A stretch of DNA of 64,000 nt from Streptomyces sp. NBRC 110611 (GCF_001590865.1 NZ_BBUY01000001.1:778357-842356); one strand, 5' to 3'. Positions 7,300 through 17,458 are shown, counted from the stretch's first letter. Program-made: numbers and translations. The notes: a model not told the origin generated them from the sequence alone.

Positions 7300-9612
7300 T
7301 CAGCCCCGTACGTCCTCCTGGACCAGTGCCCTGAAGCGGCGCAGCCGCAGGCTGTTGCCGACGACGAAGACCGAGGAGAAGGCCATCGCGGCGCCGGCGA
7401 TCATCGGGTTGAGCAGTCCCGCGGCGGCCAGCGGGAGCGCCGCCACGTTGTAGCCGAACGCCCAGAACAGGTTGCCGCGGATGGTGCCGAGGGTGGCCCG
7501 GGCCAGCCGGATGGCGTCCGCGGCCACCCGCAGGTCGCCCCGTACGAGGGTGAGGTCACCGGCCTCGATGGCGGCGTCGGTGCCGGTCCCCATCGCCAGG
7601 CCCAGGTCGGCGCGGGCGAGCGCGGCCGCGTCGTTGACGCCGTCGCCGACCATCGCCACCGAGCGGCCCTCCGCCTGGAGCCGTTCGACCACGGCGACCT
7701 TGTCCTCGGGCAGGACCTCGGCGATCACCTCGTCGATACCGACCTCGGCGGCCACCGCCTCGGCGACGGCCTTGTTGTCCCCGGTCAGCAGCACCGGCGT
7801 CAGGCCCAGCGCGCGCAGGCTGCGGACCGCTTCGGCGCTGGTCGGCTTCACCGCGTCGGAGACGACCAGCACCGCCCGCGCCGCACCGTCCCAGCCGACG
7901 GCCACCGCGGTACGGCCCTCGGCCTCGGCCGCGGCCTTGGCCTCGGCCAGCGCGGTCGGCAGGGACTGCGACCACTCGGTCAGCAACCGCTCGCGGCCGA
8001 CGAGGACGGCATGCCCCTCGACCACGCCCTGGACGCCCAGGCCGGGGACGTTCGCGAAGTCCTCGGGGGTGGGCAGCGCGGCGCCGGTACGGGACGCGGC
8101 GCCGGTCGCGATGGCGCGCGCGACGGGGTGCTCGGAGGCGTGCTCCAGCGCGCCGGCCAGCCGCAGTACCTCCGCCTCGTCGGCGCCCTCGGCGAGGTGC
8201 ACGTCGGTCAGCGTCATCACGCCGGTGGTGACCGTGCCCGTCTTGTCCAGCACGATGGTGTCGGCCTTACGGGTCGACTCCAGCACCTCGGGACCCTTCA
8301 GCAGGATGCCGAGCTGGGCGCCGCGGCCGGTGCCGACCATCAGCGCGGTCGGCGTGGCCAGCCCCAGCGCGCACGGGCAGGCGATGATCAGGACGGCGAC
8401 GGCCGCGGTGAAGGCGGCCACCGCGCCGGCCCCGGCGACGAGCCAGTAGCCCAGGGTGCCGAGGGCGAGCACGATCACGACCGGGACGAAGACCGCGGAG
8501 ATCCGGTCCGCCAGCCGCTGCGCCGCGGCCTTCCCGTTCTGCGCGTCCTCCACCAGCCGCGACATCCGGGCGAGCTGGGTGTCCGCGCCGACCCGGGTGG
8601 CCTCGACGACCAGCCGCCCGCCCGCGTTGACGGTGGCCCCGGTGACGGTGTCCCCGGGGGAGACCTCTACCGGGACGGACTCGCCGGTGAGCATCGACGC
8701 GTCGATCGCGGAGGAGCCCTCCAGGACCGTGCCGTCGGTGGCGACCTTCTCCCCGGGGCGCACGACGAAGTGGTCGCCGACGCTCAGTTCGGCCGTGGGG
8801 ATACGGGTCTCCTTCCCGTCCCGTAGCACCGCGACGTCCTTGGCGCCCAGCTCCATCAGGGCCCGCAGCGCGGCGCCCGCCTTCCGCTTCGAGCGCGCCT
8901 CGAAGTAGCGCCCGGCCAGGATGAACGTGGTCACGCCGGCCGCGGCCTCCAGGTAGATCGCGCTGCTGCCGTCGGTACGGGTGAGGGTGAAGGCGAACGG
9001 GTGGGTCATTCCGGGCATACCGGCATGCCCGAAGAACAGCGCCCACAGGGACCAGCCGAATGCCGCGAGAGTGCCCATCGAGATCAGGGTGTCCATTGTG
9101 GCGGCGCCGTGCCGCAGGTTGGTCGCGGCCGCCCTGTGGAACGGCCAGGCGCCGTACACCACCACCGGGGCGGCCAGGGTGAGCGAGAGCCACTGCCAGT
9201 ACGTGAACTGCAACGGCGGCGCCATCGCCATGAGCACCACCGGGACGGTCAGGGCGAGGGAGATCAGCAGCCGCTGCCGGAGTGCGGCGAGCCCGGCGGC
9301 GGCCGGTTCGTCCGGGCCGCCCCGGCCCGCGCCGGCGGCGGGCTCGTCCGCCGGGCCCGCGGCCGGCGCGGGGGCCGGCGGCTCGGGGACCGTGGCGGTG
9401 TAGCCGGTCTTCTCCACGGTGGCGATCAGGTCCGCGGTCCGGACCTCGGCGCCCTCCGCCACCGCCACCTGTGCCTTCTCGGTGGCGTAGTTGACGGTGG
9501 CGGTGACCCCCTCCATGCGGTTGAGCTTCTTCTCGATGCGGGCGGCGCACGAGGCGCAGGTCATCCCGCCGATCTCCAGCTCGACGCGGTGCTCTCCGAT
9601 CGCGGTGGCCAT
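7300..9612 (-). CDS. copA: Copper-translocating P1B-type ATPase
   Basis: A 770-aa membrane ATPase exporting Cu(I). One N-terminal heavy-metal domain carries GGMTCASC (Cys19, Cys22). Eight predicted membrane helices follow; the transport CPC lies in [13 protein letters not shown] (about residue 410). Also present are the actuator TGES, the phosphorylation site DKTGT (about 455), the P1B-type HP pair in SEHPVARAI, and [10 protein letters not shown]. Start ATG 9612 has GAGGAG 7 nt upstream; the longer frame lacks support. A CsoR-type palindrome lies about 135 nt upstream, implying copper-induced expression. No copZ or csoR gene is adjacent, so the regulator acts in trans. Confidence 0.95.
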   Translation of the reverse strand: MATAIGEHRVELEIGGMTCASCAARIEKKLNRMEGVTATVNYATEKAQVAVAEGAEVRTADLIATVEKTGYTATVPEPPAPAPAAGPADEPAAGAGRGGPDEPAAAGLAALRQRLLISLALTVPVVLMAMAPPLQFTYWQWLSLTLAAPVVVYGAWPFHRAAATNLRHGAATMDTLISMGTLAAFGWSLWALFFGHAGMPGMTHPFAFTLTRTDGSSAIYLEAAAGVTTFILAGRYFEARSKRKAGAALRALMELGAKDVAVLRDGKETRIPTAELSVGDHFVVRPGEKVATDGTVLEGSSAIDASMLTGESVPVEVSPGDTVTGATVNAGGRLVVEATRVGADTQLARMSRLVEDAQNGKAAAQRLADRISAVFVPVVIVLALGTLGYWLVAGAGAVAAFTAAVAVLIIACPCALGLATPTALMVGTGRGAQLGILLKGPEVLESTRKADTIVLDKTGTVTTGVMTLTDVHLAEGADEAEVLRLAGALEHASEHPVARAIATGAASRTGAALPTPEDFANVPGLGVQGVVEGHAVLVGRERLLTEWSQSLPTALAEAKAAAEAEGRTAVAVGWDGAARAVLVVSDAVKPTSAEAVRSLRALGLTPVLLTGDNKAVAEAVAAEVGIDEVIAEVLPEDKVAVVERLQAEGRSVAMVGDGVNDAAALARADLGLAMGTGTDAAIEAGDLTLVRGDLRVAADAIRLARATLGTIRGNLFWAFGYNVAALPLAAAGLLNPMIAGAAMAFSSVFVVGNSLRLRRFRALVQEDVRG

Positions 9613-9746
9613 GCGTGCTCCTCGGTGTGCGGCGACTGCGCGCCGCTCGGTGCCGCTGTGCGCGGCGTGCGGTGCGGCGACGGTGGTGGCTGCCGTGCTG
9701 CGCGGGTGGCGACTCTCTGCCACGGTGCGCCATCCAGGGCAACCAT

Positions 9747-9763
9747 ATACCCCATGGGGGTAT
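9747..9763 (-). promoter_or_regulatory. CsoR-type copper operator
   Basis: ATACCCC-ATG-GGGGTAT is a perfect 7-bp inverted repeat with a 3-bp centre in the copA promoter region. It fits the TACCC...GGGTA operator of CsoR repressors, which release DNA on binding Cu(I). It lies only 5 nt past the stop of the upstream WYL gene. Confidence 0.6.
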
Positions 9764-9767
9764 TCCG

Positions 9768-10748
9768 TCACGAGGGATCCGCCGCGCTCCCGCCCGCCGC
9801 CCGGCTCACCCGGCCGCCCATCTCCCGCAGGTACGCCACCAGCTCCGGCGGTTCGTCCACGGTGAACTCGCGCCCCAGCAGCGCCAGCCGCATCGCCAGC
9901 CACTCCAGTGACTCAGAGGTGCTGTGCCAGCGGCAGGACGCCTCGTCGAGCGCCTCGACCTCGCCCGCCGCCGGTCCGCCGAGCCGGGCGGCCACCTCCG
10001 CGGCGGGCGCGTACACCGTCGCCACCGCCCGGTGCGTCCGCGTCATCCCCTGCATCCGCGCACGGACATACGCGCCCGCGTCGGCGGCCGGCAGCTCCCG
10101 GGGCGTGGCCCGGACGCCGGTCGGGAACGGCTCGCTCAGCCGGTCCACCCGGAAGATCCGCCAGTCCTCGCGGTCGTTGTCGTACGCGACCAGGTACCAG
10201 CGCCGCCCCGCCGCGACCAGCCGGTGCGGTTCCACCAGGCGCTTGCTGACCGCCCCGGCGCCCGCCCGGTACCGGAAGCGCAGCCGCTCGTGGTTGGTGA
10301 TGGCCGCGGCGAGCACCGTCAGATGCTCCGGGTCGACGGTCGGCCCGCCGTCGCCGGGCATCGGGACGGTGGCCGTGCCGAGTGTGCCCACCCGCCGCCG
10401 CAGCCGGGCCGGCAGGACCTGTTCGAGCTTGGCCAGCGCCCGTACGGACGCCTCCTCGATGCCCGCGATGGTGTGGCCGGCCGTCGAGCGCAGGCCGACC
10501 GCGATGGCCACCGCCTCCTCGTCGTCCAGCAGCAGCGGCGGCATAGCGGTGCCCGCGGCCAGCCGGTAGCCGCCCTCCGCGCCCATCGTGGCGTGCACCG
10601 GATACCCCAGGTCCCGCAGCCGCTCGATGTCGCGGCGGATCGTCCGGGAGGTGACCCCCAGTCGCTCGGCCAGCTCGCGGCCGGGCCATTCGCGCGGGGT
10701 CTGCAGCAGGGACAGCAGATTCAGCAGTCGTGCCGACGTCTCACTCAT
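9768..10748 (-). CDS. WYL-domain transcriptional regulator (YafY type)
   Basis: A 326-aa regulator: an N-terminal winged HTH (about 1-60, [25 protein letters not shown]) followed by a WYL domain (about 140-220; [24 protein letters not shown]) and the WCX extension. WYL domains sense ligands, sometimes nucleic-acid-like ones. The gene is divergent from an MFS exporter, with a 13-bp perfect palindrome between them, so it most likely controls that pump and itself. The family contains both repressors and activators, so the sign is unknown. Confidence 0.85.
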   Translation of the reverse strand: MSETSARLLNLLSLLQTPREWPGRELAERLGVTSRTIRRDIERLRDLGYPVHATMGAEGGYRLAAGTAMPPLLLDDEEAVAIAVGLRSTAGHTIAGIEEASVRALAKLEQVLPARLRRRVGTLGTATVPMPGDGGPTVDPEHLTVLAAAITNHERLRFRYRAGAGAVSKRLVEPHRLVAAGRRWYLVAYDNDREDWRIFRVDRLSEPFPTGVRATPRELPAADAGAYVRARMQGMTRTHRAVATVYAPAAEVAARLGGPAAGEVEALDEASCRWHSTSESLEWLAMRLALLGREFTVDEPPELVAYLREMGGRVSRAAGGSAADPS

Positions 10749-10764
10749 GGCACCGATGATGCCC

Positions 10765-10790
10765 GTCCTAGTAGGACCACAGCTGTCCTA
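10765..10790. promoter_or_regulatory. Operator between WYL regulator and MFS pump
   Basis: GTCCTA-G-TAGGAC (10765-10777) is a perfect palindrome; a third half-site GTCCTA follows at 10785-10790. It sits midway in the 114-nt divergent promoter region, the expected binding site of the WYL protein. Confidence 0.55.
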
Positions 10791-10862
10791 CATCACGTCT
10801 ACTGTCGAGGACGAACGCCATCCGGAACATCCGGAGCCACCACCCTTGGAGAACCGCACCCC

Positions 10863-12428
10863 ATGACCACGACCGCCCCCGCGCCGGCCGACCGCAGACG
10901 CTGGATAGCGCTTGCCGTCGTCCTCACCGCCAGCTTCATGGACCTGGTGGACGCCACGATCGTCAACATCGCCATTCCGAGCATCCAGCGGGACACCGGC
11001 GCCACCTTCAGCGCGCTCCAGTGGGTCACCGCCGGATACGCCCTCGCCTTCGCGCTCGGCCTGATCACCGGCGGCCGGCTCGGTGACATCTTCGGCCGCA
11101 AGCGGCTGTTCCTGCTGGGCATGGCCGGATTCACGGTCGCCTCCGCGCTGTGCGGGCTCGCCGCGACCCCGGGGATGCTGGTCGGCGCGCGGGTGCTCCA
11201 GGGCGCGATGGCCGCGCTGATGGTGCCGCAGGTGCTGGCGATCATCCACGTCAGCTTCCCGGCGCACGAGCGCGGCAAGGTCTTCGGGATGTTCGGCGCG
11301 GTGATCGGCCTCGGCGCGGTCTGCGGCCCGCTGATCGGCGCGCTGCTCACCGAGGGCAACCTCTTCGGCCTGGAGTGGCGCCCGATCTTCCTGATCAACC
11401 TGCCGGTCGGCGTGGTCGGCATGCTGCTCGGCCGCCGCTTCATCACCGAGTCCCGCTCCCCGAACGCGCTCCGCCTCGACCTCGTCGGCACCGCACTGGC
11501 CACGGCCGGTCTGCTGATGCTGCTCTACCCGCTCACCCAGGGCCGCGAGTCCGGCTGGCCGGTGTGGGGCTTCGTCTCGATGGCCGCGAGCCCGCTCGTG
11601 CTGGCCGGGTTCGTACGGTACGAGCGCGCCAAGTCCCGCAAGGACGGCTCGCCGCTCGTCGAGCTCTCCCTCTTCAGGGTGCGGACCTTTGCCGCCGGTG
11701 CCGGTGTGCAATTGACCTTCGGCGTCGTCACCGGCCTCTTCTTCCTGATCTGGACGCTCTACATGCAGCTGGGCCTGGGCTGGAGCCCGCTGCGCGCCGG
11801 GCTGACCGGCGTGCCGTTCTCGCTCGCCTGCTCGGTCGCGGCCGGCATGTCCGTCCAGAAGCTGGTGCCGCGTCACGGCCGCAAGGTGCTGCAGGCCGGT
11901 GCGCTGATCATGCTGGCCGGTGCGCTCCTCTACATCTGGCAGGCCGGGCACTACGGCACCGCCATGCAGTCCTGGCAGATGGCGCCGGCGATGCTGCTGA
12001 TGGGCGCCGGTATGGGCCTGATCGTCGCCCCGATCACCGATGTGGCGATCTCCGAGGTGCCGGCCGAGCACTCCGGTTCGGCGTCCGGCATCTTCAACAC
12101 CACCGGCCAGCTGGGCATGGCGCTCGGCCTCGGGCTGTCCTCGGTGGCGTTCTTCGGCGTCGTCGGTGACGCGGGGGAGAGCGGCGGGGCGGCGGCCGGC
12201 GCCGCGGCGGGCACCGCGTTCATCGACGCCACCACCCACGCCCTGTGGTGGGTATCCGGCGGCCTGGTCCTCGTCTTCGGCCTGCTGTTCCTGCTTCCGC
12301 GGCGGGTCCGTGCGCAGCATCCCGCGGCGGCGGACACCGTGGCGGACAGCGCGACGGACACCACGACGAAGACCACGACGGACGAGGCCGCGGGGGAGCG
12401 GGAAGCGGAGCCGGCGCTGACGTCCTGA
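10863..12428 (+). CDS. MFS drug exporter, DHA2 (14-helix) family
   Basis: A 521-aa proton-coupled exporter. The DHA2 signature LVDATIVNIAIPS is at about 27-39 and motif A, GGRLGDIFGRKR, at about 70-81. About 14 hydrophobic helices follow, and the protein ends in a Thr/Asp-rich soluble tail. Substrates of this family are usually drugs, dyes or self-made antibiotics and cannot be read from sequence. ATG 10863 was chosen as the first codon of the conserved N-terminus. It is transcribed divergently from the WYL regulator through a shared operator. Confidence 0.9.
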   Translation: MTTTAPAPADRRRWIALAVVLTASFMDLVDATIVNIAIPSIQRDTGATFSALQWVTAGYALAFALGLITGGRLGDIFGRKRLFLLGMAGFTVASALCGLAATPGMLVGARVLQGAMAALMVPQVLAIIHVSFPAHERGKVFGMFGAVIGLGAVCGPLIGALLTEGNLFGLEWRPIFLINLPVGVVGMLLGRRFITESRSPNALRLDLVGTALATAGLLMLLYPLTQGRESGWPVWGFVSMAASPLVLAGFVRYERAKSRKDGSPLVELSLFRVRTFAAGAGVQLTFGVVTGLFFLIWTLYMQLGLGWSPLRAGLTGVPFSLACSVAAGMSVQKLVPRHGRKVLQAGALIMLAGALLYIWQAGHYGTAMQSWQMAPAMLLMGAGMGLIVAPITDVAISEVPAEHSGSASGIFNTTGQLGMALGLGLSSVAFFGVVGDAGESGGAAAGAAAGTAFIDATTHALWWVSGGLVLVFGLLFLLPRRVRAQHPAAADTVADSATDTTTKTTTDEAAGEREAEPALTS

Positions 12429-12567
12429 GCGCCCGGGGCCCGGTGGTCCGGCGGCCGGCGGTCCTGGGGCGCTGATCCTCGGGCGCCGGCCCACGGTGCC
12501 GGATGAACGAGGGTCCTGGGCAGGCCAAAACCCGCCCAGGCCCTACGCCCCGCCACCCGCCGCGGGC

Positions 12568-12573
12568 CATACT
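12568..12573 (+). promoter_or_regulatory. -10 box of leaderless corA-like mRNA
   Basis: CATACT followed by 6 nt and then GTG 12580, with no ribosome-binding site. This supports GTG 12580 rather than ATG 12586 or the longer upstream frame. Confidence 0.4.
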
Positions 12574-12579
12574 GTCCGG

Positions 12580-13671
12580 GTGTCGATGATCCGCAACCTC
12601 CGCAAGGCCGTCCGGCTGCCGCAGCCGCGCAGCCGGGGCGTCGACCTGAGCCACCCGGCACGCTCGCCGCTCGGCACCGCCGTGGTGAACTGCGCGGTCT
12701 ACGTGGACGGCGTACGCCAGGACGGCGACCACCCGGCCGACGCGGCGATACGCCGGGTCCGGGACACCGGCCGGGGGTTCGTCTGGATCGGGCTGCACGA
12801 GCCGTCCGAGCGGGAATTCTCCGGCATCGTCGAGCTGTTCGGGCTGCACCCGCTCGCCATCGAGGACGCGGTCCACGCCCATCAGCGGCCGAAGCTGGAG
12901 ACCTACGACGACTCGCTGTTCACGGTGTTCAAGACGGTCCGCTACGTCGAGCACGACCGGCTCACCGACACCAGCGAGGTGGTGGAGACCGGCGAGATCA
13001 TGGTCTTCACCGGCACCGACTTCGTGATCACGGTACGGCACGGCGGGCACGGCTCGCTGGGCCCGCTGCGCGAACAACTGGAGTGCGACCCCGAGCAGTT
13101 GGCGCTCGGCCCGTCCGCCGTGCTGCACGCCGTCGCCGACCTGGTCGTGGACGACTACCTCGACGTCACCGCCGCCGTCCAGGACGACATCGACGACGTC
13201 GAGAGCGAAGTCTTCTCCGTCCGCGGCAGCCGCGGGGCCGGCCGGATCTACCAGCTCAAGCGCGAACTGCTGGAACTCCGGCGCGCGGTGGCCCCGCTGG
13301 ACCGGCCGATGCGGGAACTGGCGACCCGGCCGATGCGGCAGGTCGACTCCCGGATCAAGACGTACTTCCGGAACGTCGCCGACCACCTCGACCGGGTCAC
13401 CGAGCAGATCACCGGCTTCGACGAACTGCTCAACTCCATACTCCAGGCCCACCTCGCCCAGGTCACCGTCGCCCAGAACGAGGACATGCGCAGGATCAGC
13501 GCCTGGGTCGCGATCCTCGCCGTACCGACCATGGTGTGCGGCGTCTACGGCATGAACTTCGATCACATGCCGGAGCGGCACTGGACATTCGGCTATCCCC
13601 TGGTGATGTCCCTGACCGTGGCCCTCTGCTGGGCCATCCACCGCGGCTTCAAACGGAACGGCTGGTTGTAG
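12580..13671 (+). CDS. corA: CorA-type magnesium/cobalt channel
   Basis: A 363-aa pentameric divalent-cation channel. A large acidic cytoplasmic domain (about 30-290) includes HPLAIEDAVHAHQRPKLETYDD. It leads into two C-terminal helices, the first ending with the selectivity signature YGMNF (VCGVYGMNFDHMPE). The C-terminus is basic (HRGFKRNGW). Length and layout are normal for CorA, which imports Mg2+ and, less well, Co2+/Ni2+. The GTG start is supported by a leaderless -10. The gene is convergent with an MFS permease gene 35 nt away. Confidence 0.92.
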   Translation: MSMIRNLRKAVRLPQPRSRGVDLSHPARSPLGTAVVNCAVYVDGVRQDGDHPADAAIRRVRDTGRGFVWIGLHEPSEREFSGIVELFGLHPLAIEDAVHAHQRPKLETYDDSLFTVFKTVRYVEHDRLTDTSEVVETGEIMVFTGTDFVITVRHGGHGSLGPLREQLECDPEQLALGPSAVLHAVADLVVDDYLDVTAAVQDDIDDVESEVFSVRGSRGAGRIYQLKRELLELRRAVAPLDRPMRELATRPMRQVDSRIKTYFRNVADHLDRVTEQITGFDELLNSILQAHLAQVTVAQNEDMRRISAWVAILAVPTMVCGVYGMNFDHMPERHWTFGYPLVMSLTVALCWAIHRGFKRNGWL

Positions 13672-13706
13672 GCGGAACGCCTGGCCGCCGTCGTGGCCGC
13701 AGGCGG

Positions 13707-15005
13707 CTACCGCCCGGCCACATGCCGGGGGCGGGCCGCGCCCCAGCCCGCCGCGATCTGCGGGATCAGCAGCGCCAGCAGGACCGCCAGCGGCACCGTC
13801 CAGCTGCCGGACGCGTCATGTACGGCGCCCAGGACGGACGGGCCGGTCGCGGCGAGGATGTAGCCGAAGCACTGGGCCATGCTGGAGAGCTGGGCGGTGT
13901 GCCGGATGTCCGGGGCGCGCTGGACGATGAAGAGCAGCGCCAGGCTGATCGCCGCGCCCTGGCCGAGCCCGAGCAGCACCGTCCAGACGTACGCGCCGCC
14001 GACCGGCGCCACCAGTACGCCGGTGAACGCCGCCGCACACAGCAGCGCGGCCAGGGCGGCCAGGGCGCCGGCCCGCAGCCGCCGGCCGACGATCACCGGG
14101 GCGAGGAACGAGCCCGCGATGCCCAGCAGCGAGGAGAAGGACAGCATCCAGCCGGCGTCACCGGCGCTCATCCCGGCGTCCGTGAACATCGTCGGCAGCC
14201 AGGCGGCCGCCGCGTAGTAGCTCAGCGACTGCAGGCCCATGTAACCGGTGACCTGCCAGGCCAGCGGGTCACGCCACAGCCCGCGCACCGGGTGCGCCGC
14301 CTCGCGGGCCGCGCCCGCCGGAACCCGCGTACGGGCGCCGGTCTGCGGCAGCCAGAACACCAGCGCCAGCAGCGCCGGCGTACCCCAGCAGGCGAGCGTG
14401 GCCTGCCAGCTGAGGCCGGCGGCCTGCTGGACGGGCACGGTGATGCCGGCCGCCAGGGCGGCGCCGCCGAACAGCGACATCGAGTACAGGCCGGTCATCA
14501 GCCCGGCCCTGGCCGGGAAGTCCCGCTTGATCAGGCCGGGCAGCAGGACGTTGGCCACGGCTATCCCGGCACCGATCACGATCGTCCCGGCGAACAGCGC
14601 CACGACCGAGTCCAGCAGCCGCAGCGCGGTGCCCGCGCAGATCAGCGCCATCGTGCCGAGCAGCGAGCGCTCCATGCCGAACCGCCGCCCCAGCCGCGGC
14701 GCGACCGGTGCCAGCAGGCCGAAGCAGAGCAGCGGCAGCGCGGTGAGCAGACTCGTGGCGGCGGCCGACATCCCGCTGTCGGTACGGATGGTGCCGGCCA
14801 GCGGTGAGACCGCGACCAGCGCCGGACGCAGGTTCAGGGCCAGCAGGATGACACCGACGCCGATGTACAGGGCGCGCCGCCGCCCGGCGATGCCCGGGGC
14901 GGCGCCCGTGGACCGGGGCGGCGCGGCCGGCGCTCCTGTGGAGGCGGTGCCCGTATCGGGGGCCGTATCGGGGGCCGTACGTGTGGCGGTCCGGTCCTGG
15001 ATCAC
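13707..15005 (-). CDS. MFS transporter, CynX/NimT type
   Basis: A 432-aa 12-helix permease. A disordered Thr/Ala/Pro-rich N-terminus (about 1-40) precedes the first helix. LALNLRPALVAVSPL and SLLTALPLLCFGLLAPVAPRLGRRFG are typical of the cyanate/nitroimidazole-resistance branch of the MFS. The GTG start overlaps the stop of the upstream FadR-type gene by 4 nt, so the two are translationally coupled and likely jointly regulated. The substrate is unknown. Confidence 0.85.
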   Translation of the reverse strand: MIQDRTATRTAPDTAPDTGTASTGAPAAPPRSTGAAPGIAGRRRALYIGVGVILLALNLRPALVAVSPLAGTIRTDSGMSAAATSLLTALPLLCFGLLAPVAPRLGRRFGMERSLLGTMALICAGTALRLLDSVVALFAGTIVIGAGIAVANVLLPGLIKRDFPARAGLMTGLYSMSLFGGAALAAGITVPVQQAAGLSWQATLACWGTPALLALVFWLPQTGARTRVPAGAAREAAHPVRGLWRDPLAWQVTGYMGLQSLSYYAAAAWLPTMFTDAGMSAGDAGWMLSFSSLLGIAGSFLAPVIVGRRLRAGALAALAALLCAAAFTGVLVAPVGGAYVWTVLLGLGQGAAISLALLFIVQRAPDIRHTAQLSSMAQCFGYILAATGPSVLGAVHDASGSWTVPLAVLLALLIPQIAAGWGAARPRHVAGR

Positions 15006-15757
15006 TTCTGCGCTCCCTTCGAGCGGTCGGCACCGGCACCGGCAGCGGCGTCGGGGGTTGCGGTGTCGGGGGTGTCGCGCAGCGCCGCCATGCCCTCGGA
15101 GAGATGCGCCAGCGCCGCGCGTTCGGCGGCCTCGGGGTCCTGTGCCTCGATGGCGTCGACGATGGCCTCGTGCGAGGCGTACTGGTTGCGTACGGACTCG
15201 GGGACCGGGGCGCCGACGACGGACTGGAGCGTCGAGCGCAGCGCGTCACTGAGGTGGTCGTACAGCTCGGCGAGGACGCTGTTGTGCGCCGCACCGGCGA
15301 CGGCCCGGTGGAAGTCCATGTCCGCGTCGACGAAGGCGGCCAGATCACCGCTCTTCCAGGCCCGATCGCGGACGGCGAGGGCGGTGCGCAGCGCGGTGAC
15401 GTCCTCGTCGGTACGGCGCTGGGCCGCGTAGCGCGCGGCATCCCGCTCCAGCGAGGCGCGCACCTCGAACGCCTCCAGGTCGCCGGCCCGCCGCAGTCTG
15501 CGCTGGACGGCGGCGCCGAAGCCGCTGCTGGCGCGGACGTAGGTGCCGTCGCCCTGGCGTGGCTCCAGCATCCCGGTGTGCACCAGGGCGCGGACCGCCT
15601 CGCGGACGGTGTTACGGCCGACGTCGAGCTGTTCCACGAGCACCGGTTCGGCCGGGATCTTCGTCCCGACCTGCCATTCGCCACTGGCGATCAGGCTCTC
15701 CATCTGCTCGATGACCAGATCCACCAGGTTGGTACGGACAGTGCTCCGCAGCGGCAT
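15002..15757 (-). CDS. FadR-subfamily GntR transcriptional regulator
   Basis: A 251-aa regulator. A winged HTH at about 10-75 includes LVEQLDVGRNTVREAVRAL and the wing RQGDGTYV. A helical FCD ligand-binding domain follows (about 95-230), with the metal-ligand-type Asp/His pattern DADMDFHRAV. FCD regulators sense carboxylic acids and usually repress the adjacent transporter or catabolic gene; here the MFS gene is coupled by a 4-nt overlap. GGAGGA lies 7 nt upstream of the ATG. A 15-bp palindrome 30 nt upstream is the likely autoregulatory site. Confidence 0.88.
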   Translation of the reverse strand: MPLRSTVRTNLVDLVIEQMESLIASGEWQVGTKIPAEPVLVEQLDVGRNTVREAVRALVHTGMLEPRQGDGTYVRASSGFGAAVQRRLRRAGDLEAFEVRASLERDAARYAAQRRTDEDVTALRTALAVRDRAWKSGDLAAFVDADMDFHRAVAGAAHNSVLAELYDHLSDALRSTLQSVVGAPVPESVRNQYASHEAIVDAIEAQDPEAAERAALAHLSEGMAALRDTPDTATPDAAAGAGADRSKGAQK

Positions 15758-15787
15758 GGGCCATCCTCCGATCTCATTTCACCGGTG

Positions 15788-15802
15788 ATGGGAACATCCC
15801 AT
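15788..15802. promoter_or_regulatory. Palindromic operator of FadR/MFS operon
   Basis: ATGGGA-ACA-TCCCAT is a perfect 15-bp dyad just upstream of the regulator gene's start. Its length and spacing suit a GntR-type dimer. It lies between this operon and the divergent fluC. Confidence 0.5.
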
Positions 15803-15887
15803 GTTTGGTGCTGTCAAACGGCCGGGGGCGCAAACCGGCGGTCGGCGGGCGGGTTAGCCTGAGGGCGCCGATGATCTCGGGAGACCT

Positions 15888-16325
15888 ATGAACGAGCGAG
15901 CCCGCCGGGCCAGGCCCTGGCAGGGGCAGTGGCCGGTGATCGGCGCGGTGTCCGCGGGCGGTGCCGTGGGGGCCGCGGCCCGTTACGGCGCCTCGCTGCT
16001 CTGGCCCGCCGGGCCCGGCGCCTTCCCCTGGACGACCCTGGCGGTCAATGCCGCCGGCTGCGCCCTGATGGGTGTGCTGATGGTGCTGATCACCGAGGTC
16101 CGGTCGGCCCACCGGCTGCTGCGCCCGTTCCTCGGCACCGGCGTGCTCGGCGGCTTCACCACGTTCTCCACCTACGCGGTCGACGTCCAGCGGCTGGTCG
16201 GCGACCGGCAGCCGCTGCTCGCCCTGGCCTACCTCGCCGGTACCGTGCTCGCCGCGCTCGCGGCCGTATGGCTCGGGGCGGCCGGCACCCGCGCCCTGCT
16301 CGTACCGGGGCAGCGGACGGGCTGA
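15888..16325 (+). CDS. fluC: Fluoride channel FluC/CrcB
   Basis: A 145-aa four-helix membrane protein exporting fluoride as a dual-topology dimer. Family marks are [11 protein letters not shown] (Arg), [12 protein letters not shown] (pore Asn), and [15 protein letters not shown], whose Phe/Thr/Ser line the fluoride path. Streptomyces often carries two adjacent fluC genes; only one is present here. GGGAG precedes ATG 15888. I saw no convincing fluoride riboswitch upstream. The convergent snapalysin gene is separated by a strong hairpin. Confidence 0.9.
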   Translation: MNERARRARPWQGQWPVIGAVSAGGAVGAAARYGASLLWPAGPGAFPWTTLAVNAAGCALMGVLMVLITEVRSAHRLLRPFLGTGVLGGFTTFSTYAVDVQRLVGDRQPLLALAYLAGTVLAALAAVWLGAAGTRALLVPGQRTG

Positions 16326-16376
16326 ACCGGGACGCGTCGACGAGCGGAACGCGCGGAAGCGGGCGAACGCGCGGAA

Positions 16377-16405
16377 GCGGTGGGGCCCGGGAAGGGCCCC
16401 ACCGC
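16377..16405. terminator. Terminator hairpin after fluC
   Basis: GCGGTGGGGCCC pairs perfectly with GGGCCCCACCGC across a 5-nt loop. It lies between convergent fluC and the snapalysin gene. A 16-bp direct repeat with 18-bp period (16347-16362 and 16365-16380) overlaps its left arm. Confidence 0.65.
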
Positions 16406-16585
16406 TCTGGGCGGCGCAGGAGATGCGAGGGCTGGTGGGGATACGGGGGCCGGCCGTCAGGTTCCGGCGCCCGTCAGCCCCAGGCCGGTCGCGGACCGCG
16501 CACCGTCGGCCCGGTCCGGACCGCGGGCCACCGCCGGACTCATGAAGCGGGCAGCCGCTTCACGGTGCGGGCGCTGTGACGCCCG

Positions 16586-17251
16586 TCAGGACGTGGCGCC
16601 GGTGCGGATGCCCTTGAGGCCGTTGGCCCAGAGCTGCTCCACCTGGCCGCGCTCGTTCTCGTCCGGCTGGGTGTTCTGGCAGGACGGGCCGGGGCCGCCG
16701 CCGGACATCAGCTCGCTGCACGGACCCTCGTAGTGGTCCGGCAGGCCCAGCACATGGCCGGTCTCGTGCGCGGTCACGCGGGTCGAGTTGTACTCCTGGT
16801 TCTGCTTGTAGTCCAGGAAGACGAAGCCCTTGCCGTGGCCGTCGGTGCTGGCGTACGAACCGCGCGGGTCGTCGCCCTCGCGGTACTGGAAGTCGCCGCC
16901 GCTGCCTTCCTGCAGCTGTACGTTCTTCACGGCGCTGTTCCAGATCGACGCGCTCTCGGCTATCTGGCTCTTGAACGTCGGGGCCGCGCTGGCGTCGTAG
17001 GTCACGGTGACCGAGGCCGCGCCGGGGTTCGCCTTCAGCTTGGCCCGGGCCGACTTCACCACGGCCTCGAAGAAGGCCTTGGTGTCCGCCTTCTCGGCCG
17101 CCGAACCGTTGTACGCGGCGATCGAAGCGGGGGTGCTGTGGCCGGAGTTGGCGGGCGAGGGGGAAGCGGCCGAAACCGGCGCCGCTGCGGTGAGCGCGGC
17201 GGCGAGGCCCAGACCGAGCGCCGCCGACAGCGCCGTCTTGGGAGATCTCAT
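16586..17251 (-). CDS. snpA: Snapalysin, secreted M7 zinc metalloprotease
   Basis: A 221-aa preproprotein. The signal peptide is about 1-29 (basic N-terminus, Ala/Leu-rich core, VSAAS). A short propeptide precedes the mature small neutral protease. The zinc site is the snapalysin form of the metzincin motif: His162, Glu163, His166 and Asp172 in [12 protein letters not shown]. Two Cys (SCQNT and PCSE) form the known disulphide. It cleaves proteins on the P1' side of aromatic residues. The gene is divergent from a LysR regulator, the arrangement of snpA/mprA with snpR/mprR in Streptomyces. Confidence 0.92.
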   Translation of the reverse strand: MRSPKTALSAALGLGLAAALTAAAPVSAASPSPANSGHSTPASIAAYNGSAAEKADTKAFFEAVVKSARAKLKANPGAASVTVTYDASAAPTFKSQIAESASIWNSAVKNVQLQEGSGGDFQYREGDDPRGSYASTDGHGKGFVFLDYKQNQEYNSTRVTAHETGHVLGLPDHYEGPCSELMSGGGPGPSCQNTQPDENERGQVEQLWANGLKGIRTGATS

Positions 17252-17458
17252 GTGGGGGGCTCCTTAATTTCCGAGGGCCGTACGGTCGCCGTGTGGGGCG
17301 GCGACCGGGGCCCTGCGGATTTCTTGGTGCCGTTGAGTGTGGAGGGAATTCACCCGGAAGACGGAGATGCCAAGTAGCGATAGTGCGAGCCAATACCCCG
17401 GGGAAAAAGGCAAGTTACGGCCGGTTTGAGAGTCTGGTGTGAGGGGCACCGTCGTCGT

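Noticed and set aside
7126..8826. Plus-strand frame antisense to copA beginning with VPEPEV-like repeats
   Set aside because: The repeat-like peptide comes from a 24-bp direct repeat in the intergenic gap; the rest is antisense to the ATPase and lacks a ribosome-binding site.
10788..12494. 568-codon minus-strand frame over the MFS gene
   Set aside because: Compositional shadow rich in Arg/Gly/His; the plus frame has all transporter motifs.
15841..15887. Fluoride riboswitch before fluC
   Set aside because: The short leader lacks a convincing crcB-motif pseudoknot; only a normal ribosome-binding site is visible.
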